From positions 1-23,288 of the forward strand of contig JAMYHX010000593.1 of assembly GCA_025529335.1 (NCBI GenBank): 23,288 nucleotides of DNA, read 5' to 3'. The stretch comes from Rhizopus sp. PT2906. Its lineage: Eukaryota; Mucoromycota; Mucoromycetes; Mucorales; Rhizopodaceae. The number at the start of each line of letters is the position of its first letter. Positions within the stretch are counted from its first letter, which is position 1. A model generated the notes under the pieces. That model was not told the DNA's origin. It was given only the letters and a program-made list of their open reading frames with translations, and searched no databases. This document shows, one piece after another, positions 17,487 to 23,288 of this stretch. The position numbers were made by a program, and so were the translations under genes.

Positions 17487-18835
17487 ATGGATGCACCGTG
17501 GAGTAGTCCAAAGACTCTTTCAATTACAGACAGCATATCAAGGTTTGATCGATACAATAAAACAAGGAATACAAACTAATATATTATAGACTCTCTCAAG
17601 AGATTCTTGATTTTGAAAAATACATTGCACCAACAGATCATGAACAACGATTAAGATCAGATGCACTAAATATGATCCAAAGGTTAATTGAGAGCATGTT
17701 TAGTCCAATGCCTGTTGTAGAAGCATTTGGATCTTTTGTTACTTCTCTTGCACTTCCTTCAAGGTAAATGAAATATTACAATCAATAAATCTAACTTGAT
17801 TTTTAGTGACGTAGATATTGTCATTCGCTTTGATAAGCCTGTCATGCCGCGAAATATATTAAACAAGATCTATAGAGAAGCAAAGAGACGAATCATGTTT
17901 AAAAGATCAGAATTTATAAGAGCAGCAAAGGCAAGACAATAAAAGAGTAGATTGCAACGCTTTCTTACGTCTCTTCTAGTAGACACCCATCATCACAGGC
18001 TGTCTAAGAAATGGAGTATCAGTAGACATTTCCGTACAAGGCAACGTGACAAGCTCAGAAAGAACAGTGACATGGATCAAGGAATATCCAGAGTTGAAAC
18101 CACTGTTTATGGTGTTGAAGCAATCCTTGTCAGCATTCAGACTGCGTAACGTGTGGACCTTTGAGCCGTTGTCAGCAAAGACAGCAGGGCTTTGTAACTT
18201 TGGGCTCATTTGTCTTATTGTTAGCTATTTACAGCTCCATAAACCAACCGATATCACATCTACTGATCCAGAATACTATGGTCGCTTACTCTTGGGATTA
18301 TTAGATTATTATGCTCACGACTTTGATGCCTCAAAGCATATTATCAGCGTAAGTGATGAGGGCAAATATTATCCAATGAGAGAGATGAACAGTGTACTTG
18401 GTGACTATTATTATGAAAGTGGAAAATTGTTCATTATAAACCCTGATGAACCAGGTTTGTACATACTAGAATTGATTGAGTTAGAATAACTGACTTTACA
18501 TTATAGGAAGAAATGTGACAGCAGCACTTCAGCATTTTGATTATTTACAGCTAATATTCAAAACGGCTTCTAGCTTACTAAAATCCCGATTATCAAAGAA
18601 GGAATCAGTATCGATATTATCATCTATCATCAAGGTAGAAACTAGATATGGTGAGAAACAAAGAAAGGAACTTGATGATTTTATGGTTGATTATATATAT
18701 GCAAATATGGATGAAACAATGTATACCCGCAAAAATGATGATTTGAGAGGAAGCAAGAAACGAAGACGAAGGGATGATAATGATGACGATACAAGGGCAG
18801 AAGAGCGTATTGGAAAGCATATACGCTTTGAATAA
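17487..18835 (+). CDS. Trf4/Cid1-type non-canonical poly(A) polymerase
   Basis: Five exons: 17487-17542, 17590-17763, 17807-17930, 17983-18454 and 18507-18835, giving 384 residues (MDAPWSSPKT ... KHIRFE). The nucleotidyltransferase signature is FGSFVTSLALPSSDVDIVI, with the catalytic Asp pair in DVD and the third Asp in VSVDISV. The PAP-associated region follows: WIKEYPELKPLFMVLKQ, GLICLIVSYLQLH and NPDEPGRNVT. The C-terminus is Lys/Arg-rich (SKKRRRRDD), a likely nuclear signal, which suits a TRAMP-like role in adding short A tails to nuclear RNAs for decay. The third intron (17931-17982) needs a GC donor (AAAG|GCAAGA). With it the frame is continuous through IRAAK|TPIIT; without it exon 3 ends in a TAA. 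The protein is shorter at the N-terminus than yeast Trf4. The start could lie further upstream if the TTGCAG before the ATG is an acceptor. Confidence 0.87.
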
Positions 18836-18849
18836 CTAGAAGACTAATG

Positions 18850-18893
18850 AATAAAGAACAACGCCTTGTTCATTTTATACTTACCGAGGCGTT
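18850..18893. terminator. Poly(A) signal and stem-loop between convergent genes
   Basis: AATAAA at 18850-18855 follows the Trf4-like stop. Next comes a perfect 7-bp inverted repeat AACGCCT (18860-18866) / AGGCGTT (18887-18893) with a 20-nt loop; an alternative GAACAA/TTGTTC dyad overlaps it. It may form 3' ends for either strand, or belong to the 3' end of the Fanzor element beside it. Confidence 0.45.
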
Positions 18894-18942
18894 AAGGAAT
18901 GCACTGCCGTTACAGACAGCGTATTGAATCCAGAGACCACCT

Positions 18943-21877
18943 TTAATCTTCTGAAGGTTTTTTGAAGGGGGAAGGACTTTCATTGTCGTGTTTTGATTTG
19001 TAAACAAAGATACCATATATATTTAATGCACTGTTCACATCGCGATTCCAAACCGTACCACAAGATTCACACTTGAGGACAGAGTATACTCTTCGCTTTG
19101 ATCCAGTAATTGAGATATTATTTAATTGTTTGGATTTGCGCTTGTTACATATCTGATTCGTTAAGTACTCGTCAGCCGAAACAAATTCGGTTCCCCCCCG
19201 TTGGATTGTTTGCATTTTCGTTTGATTTCTCCAGCAATTCGTTTTATAGGTGCAGCTCGTTTTCCTTTCATACTTGAACAAAAAGAACAATATCCGAACA
19301 CAATGATCCGCTTCCGCTGAGGAGGAAGGGAGATCAGCAGGAGGTAAAGGTACATGTTTGCTTTTGTTTGGGTTTTGGTTTTTAGCGCCAACTGTGCTTG
19401 TTTTGCCATACTTTTTGCTGTTGTCAAAGAGTCTTTTAACAATTTCTTGTGTTCCTTTTTGCTTGTTGATATACGTCTTGAACTTTAACTCTTGAGACCT
19501 ATGCCATACACAGCGTTATTCAAATACACAACATGTAAGAGAACGACATACCATTTATCTTGACAATAGTAGTTATGGATTCTTTGATAGCGTTGTAGGC
19601 GTGTAGAAGCAGCTAGTAAAAATGAGGTCAAGTTTGCAGTTTTTAAAGTAAGTAATTCACTAATATACTTAAATTCTTCTAAATGACACTCTTGGTGCTC
19701 TTTTCGTCTTCTTGTAGCAAGATTGTAACCACATAAATGATAGTATTCTTCCAAGCTTGTTGTTCGGACACGCTCATGTTCTGTAGAGTCAACTGCAGTA
19801 AAGATAGTTGATATACCAGGATCAACAGCCCAAATTTCTGCATCGTCAACGATATCAGCAAAACCCTTGGCTGTCTTTGGTTCTCTTTTATGTTCATCTT
19901 GGATGGAGACAGTTTTCTTAAACATAAAGGATATGGCATAACCATCAGTAGTGATCACATTTCTACAATGACAACATTTGTTTAGACCAAAAGAAAAGCC
20001 ACGTAAGCATACGTACGTAAACTTTTTGGAACGTGAAGTCAAACTATCAAGTGTCTTGTAGCCTATTTTTGAAAAATCAAAGACATTAAAGTACCATAAA
20101 GTTAAGTCACTATCATTCTTTTGACCTGGTTTGATCTTGTTGTCACATTATTTGGCAAGTCTCCGAAAAGCTTGAACATCAATCTGTACGCTCTTGGAAT
20201 CAATTTTGTACAAGGGAAGTAAAGAAAAGTATCTTGATCCTCGAGGGTCAGTGTACTTGAGAGGCATGGGAATCTTGTCTTGAATTCTTGCTTGTACTGT
20301 TTTGGTAAAGGTTTGAACAGCATCGATAACCTTTTGATCAATATTCTTCAGTTTGCTTGTCATTTTCAAGGTCTTACTGGAATTGATAGTAGCCAAGGTG
20401 TTTTCCTTTAATGATCTGTACTTGCTTGTATTCAGCTTGACAAAAGGAAGTTCTTGTAACTTTCTATGGACATAACTACTTGATGCTTTGTCTTGAGGTT
20501 TTATTTCTTGAATGAACTTCTTTTGTTCCATTTCCTTCTGAATAAAGTGTAACTATTTCATGTAGCATTGAGGCTTGGCATACAGATTAGCTTCACTTGG
20601 TACATCAACATCATTGGAAGCATCGTAGGTTGACCAGAAAGTAAGAAAGCTATTGACAATGGTTTCATGTCGTTCAGTTCGATCAACAGTGGGTGGCCAG
20701 GCAGACTTGGGATTTATCTTTTGTTGAAAGATATGTTTTGCTAAAGACTTGCGCTGTTTGACTGTTAAACTCTCACCACAGAAGTAAGGAGAGGTCTTTT
20801 CAGATAAGGCATTAAGGATATGTCTGATAGTTCGATCTTCATAGGTAGAGCATACATAATTGCGGACCAGTGTTTCATACTGCTTAACTATGGATGATAC
20901 AATGGTCATATATCCTTTACTTGCGTACTTGTTCAAGTCAGATTGAGTAAGAGAAGTAGATTCACAAAAAACCTTGAAGCTCTTCTTGATACTATCAGAG
21001 GCATGTTTTCCTTGGCCATCAAAGATGGAAAATATGCTATAGAACAAATTCTGAGTGACTACAGGTAGTTCTTCACCATTCTCGAGAAGTTCCAAGAAAT
21101 AGTAATCAGCAAAAATAGATCCAGTGTATACCAGTTGAGTAATGCGGTCAACTACTTTTTGAATCAAGGCAACGAACTTGGGATATTTGCAAGTATTAGC
21201 CAAAGATGTCTTGATTACAAAAGTTTTCTCGACAGTATCTTTAGGCTTTGGAAGCTTCGTTTTTGACTTATTCATAGGACACAACTTGCTGGAGGAACAA
21301 GAGTGATTAGTTCCACCACAAGAAGGACATCGTACTTGCTTTTGCTCATTCGTTGTCGTCTTGTTCTTTTCTTTCTCCTTTTTAAGTGCCTCGGTCTTAT
21401 CAACCTTGTCTTGATATTTCTTAGGGGTCTTGATGAGAGCAGAAGTACAGCTAGTGAAAGGAGTAGGAGCAGATAATACAGCTTGAACACTTGTATCTTT
21501 GTTGACTATAGGTATAGATGTCCTTTCATTGATGACAACATTTGAGGGACCAGGAGCAGATGTGTCTTCTTTAACAGCTTTCAAAGTAGTACGGATGTTC
21601 TTGTCTATTGCAAAATCTGTTATAAACAGATGGAACTAATAAATGTTACCTTTACCTTTTCTAAGTAATGGAGTTTCTTGAAAGTCATCATCACTTGCTT
21701 CAAAAGATGTGTTTTTGAATAAATTTGTTTGCGTTTATGCAAACAAAGAAGGGAACCCGCGATCGACAGCTAATGGGCCCTTAATGAGTGCCATATCGAT
21801 TATATATCTTACATACCTTTCCCTTTATTGCGCTTTGCCTTTGGAGGCGGAGAGTCATCGTTTTTCTTTCGCTTCAT
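18943..21877 (-). pseudogene. Fanzor RNA-guided nuclease, nearly full length, inactivated (relic C)
   Basis: Fanzors are eukaryotic TnpB relatives that cut DNA with an RNA guide. Exons: 21877-21817 (MKRKKNDDSPPPKAKR, nuclear-signal-like), 21697-21656, 21616-19552 and 19498-18943. Introns are 119, 39 and 53 nt, all GT-AG. Residues resembling a zinc knuckle (CPSCGGTNH...CP) lie near the N-terminus. Then come a long helical recognition-lobe region, RuvC-I WAVDPGIST (Asp codon 19821-19823), IIVFGYCSF and KGKRAAPIKRIAGEIKRKC, the SADEYLTNQIC motif, a zinc ribbon and the last RuvC motif WNRDVNSALNI (Asp codon 19039-19041). Lesions: TAG at 20553-20555, TAA at 20148-20150, a frame change near 19320 (or a 37-nt intron), a frameshift at the C7 run 19193-19199, and a ribbon Cys replaced by Arg (CNKR). 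All three RuvC acidic positions survive. Confidence 0.9.
21724..21747. repeat. Perfect 9-bp hairpin in the first Fanzor intron
   Basis: TTTGTTTGC, loop GTTTAT, GCAAACAAA. It lies in the 119-nt first intron, more than twice the length of the other introns in this gene, so it may come from a small insertion. Confidence 0.75.
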
Positions 21878-22176
21878 GTTGAAGTAAAGAAAAAAGGGAA
21901 GAGGAAAAGTAACTACGGATAGCCTTGTCATGTTAAATTAACGATTGACAACATTGTTTTTATTAATTAATCATGTTTTCTTCAATAGTAACATGTTGGA
22001 ATGAAAAGTTGCTCTACTCTTGACGTATTGCACTTCTTACTGTGATCCTCAAAGTAGTTTTCTTTATAAAAGTGATAGGATAAGGATACTAAAATGACAT
22101 ACGATGGTCATGAATCATCATCTAAACACCAGGAACAGTGATTGAAGAAGTAACAGTGAAGAGGGAAAAGAAGACG
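21878..22176. other. Junction between Fanzor and Helitron relics
   Basis: The leader and promoter side of the Fanzor gene (minus strand). The Helitron coding similarity stops abruptly at about 22177, so a breakpoint lies here. No terminal repeat or Helitron 3' hairpin-CTRR end was identified. Confidence 0.45.
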
Positions 22177-22945
22177 CCCATATGTTCCATGATGAAATAT
22201 CAATACGCGATTCGCACACACGTATGTAGCATGTGTCTGGCTGATATGTTGAAAGTCTTGCTCAAAAACATACCTTTGACGGAGACTATCATTTCTATTG
22301 CTGCCTCTCAAGGTAAGAACAATGTCACGGAAGTTTCTGTCAATAAACTCAATAGGAATAACTGCGGCAACTCCTTCCATTGATGGCAGGTTGTGAGTAC
22401 GTTTGTCGTCTCCTTCAATCAAATGCATTCTCATGGAAGGACTGATATCAATATACGGTGCATTGGTTTCTGTTTGATCATTATTACTGTCGCTTTCATG
22501 GTTGTTCAATATCTCATGTACATGACGATATACACTTGCAAAGGGATTACATTGAGAAAACATAGCTGAAAGCTCCCTAATGATCTCAGTATCCAGGTTG
22601 TTGTTTCGTGCTTATCTTCGTTCAGCGGCATAGGAAGGATCAAAGATATACAGCTGGGCATAGGAAGGCTCACTGCCTTCAGCTGGAGTCAAGGGGCTTT
22701 GACGATGGCAAAGTGTGTCATGAATCTGAAAGGCGTTTAATCCACTCCTATTGTTGTTGTTGGCACGATCTTCAGCCGAGACAATGTCGCAGCCTAAGGA
22801 GGTAAGCGCAAAGACAGCGTTATACTGACGAAGGTTGTCCTTGAAGTGACGGCCTTGGGTGTCCGTACTTGCAAGCAAGTTCTTCAAGTACTCAGGCGGA
22901 TCAGGCAAGAGCTGCAGCTGGACTGATCCCTGCTTGTTCCAGTAT
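22177..22945 (-). pseudogene. Helitron Rep/helicase N-terminal relic
   Basis: One frame reads QLLPDPPEYLKNLLAS, RQYNAVFALTSLGCDIVS, then TLCHRQSPLTPAEGSEPSYA and QLYIFDPSYAAERR, an in-frame TAA at 22612-22614, NNNLDTEIIRELSAMFSQCN, SPSMRMHLIEGDDKRTHNLP, NFRDIVLTLRG and RVLIFHHGTYG. These are the conserved blocks of the Helitron-like N domain found upstream of the Rep/HUH and Pif1 helicase domains in rolling-circle transposons. Both ends are cut: nothing before about 22945 and nothing after GTYG at 22177, so Rep and helicase are missing. It lies head-to-tail upstream of the Fanzor pseudogene on the same strand, an arrangement worth noting because Fanzors are known to ride in Helitrons and other elements. 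Confidence 0.85.
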
Positions 22946-23102
22946 ATATATAGAGTGATAATAATAATGATTTGCTTTATGAAGCATCCTTTAAATCAAA
23001 TCCCGATAATTGACTGCTTTTTGTCTTGATGTGGCTGCTGAAATAAAATCACTTTTGAAAAAGGGAAAGAAAAAAAAAATTGTATTCTTTAATCTATATA
23101 CA

Positions 23103-23288
23103 ATGGCAAAAAGTTTAAGATCACAAGCAAAGAAGAGAACAAGAGGTAAAAAGTATATTAATGAAAAACTAAGCAAATATTAATTGAATGATAGCTATTA
23201 AAAGAGAAAAAATATTCAAGCCAGTAGAAGAGGCTCGTCTTCAACGTTTAGCAGAAGCACAAGCTGAAGCAGCTAATAAACCTAAAGT
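23103..23288 (+). CDS. LLPH/YBL028C-like (DUF2423) small basic protein, 3' end outside window
   Basis: Exon 23103-23145 and exon from 23195, with a 49-nt intron (GTAAAA ... GATAG) joining KKRTR|AIKREKIFKPV in frame. The start MAKSLRSQAKKRTR, followed by EEARLQRLAEAQAE, is the signature of the small, very basic DUF2423 family (yeast YBL028C; animal LLP homolog), which associates with nucleoli and ribosome assembly. The window ends inside the second exon. The ATG is certain from conservation of the MAKSLRS start. Confidence 0.85.

Noticed and set aside
18046..18489. The 147-codon ORF as a separate gene
   Set aside because: It is exon 4 of the Trf4-like gene extended into its intron.
18943..21877. 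Reassigned stop codons (TAA/TAG read as Gln)
   Set aside because: The intact host genes here end naturally at TAA or TAG, and the in-frame stops occur only in mobile-element genes that also carry frameshifts.
1772..22945. Repeat-induced point mutation (C-to-T) as the cause of the nonsense codons
   Set aside because: Some stops fit CAG/CAA to TAG/TAA, but others (9736, 22612) appear to need transversions; without alignments of copies no bias can be shown.

Overview
The window looks like the nuclear genome of a Mucoromycota fungus (Mucorales or a close relative). It is AT-rich, and its genes carry short introns of about 40-65 nt with GTAAGT/GTATGT-type donors and CTAAC/CTGAC-like branch sites. 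The repeats are those expected in such genomes: Tc1/mariner DD34E transposons, a Helitron remnant, a DIRS-type retroelement remnant and several Fanzor (eukaryotic TnpB-like, OMEGA) nuclease remnants. This assignment is inferred from gene structure and families, not from a database search.

Layout. 1-1028 (-): 5'-truncated multi-exon gene with a resolvase-like segment, ending at a 21-bp minisatellite that is interrupted by an LTR-like insert (1138-1596). 1649-3316: Tc1/mariner element with recognisable terminal inverted repeats and a transposase broken by one stop and one frameshift. 3317-6189: no protein gene, but a 500-bp island (4297-4825) is unusually rich in perfect inverted repeats. 6190-7012 (+): two-exon, probably mitochondrial, Pet20-like gene. 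7761-8376: duplicated intron-like sequence and Fanzor relic A. 9244-10089 (-): second, broken mariner transposase. 11091-12138 (+): divergent eIF4E gene, tail-to-tail with a small candidate gene (12157-12409, -). 13076-13158: second copy of the repeat that starts the 4.3-kb island. 14230-14930: DIRS-like RNase H relic. 15040-15518: Fanzor relic B. 15829-17007 (-): intact type II membrane glycosyltransferase, divergent from a five-exon Trf4-like poly(A) polymerase (17487-18835, +). 18943-21877 (-): nearly full-length Fanzor pseudogene. 22177-22945 (-): Helitron N-terminal relic. 23103-end (+): start of an LLPH/YBL028C-like (DUF2423) gene.

The host genes (Pet20-like, eIF4E-like, glycosyltransferase, Trf4-like, LLPH-like) are intact and densely intron-bearing; everything else that codes is a decaying mobile element. 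The two most notable signals are (1) remains of three clearly different Fanzor lineages within 15 kb, one almost complete, and (2) a two-copy dispersed repeat (4.3 kb and 13.1 kb) whose hairpin is kept perfect by two compensatory base-pair changes and is followed by a 12-nt complement of the universal 5' end of 18S rRNA. This may be an undescribed structured RNA family or an RNA-derived repeat.
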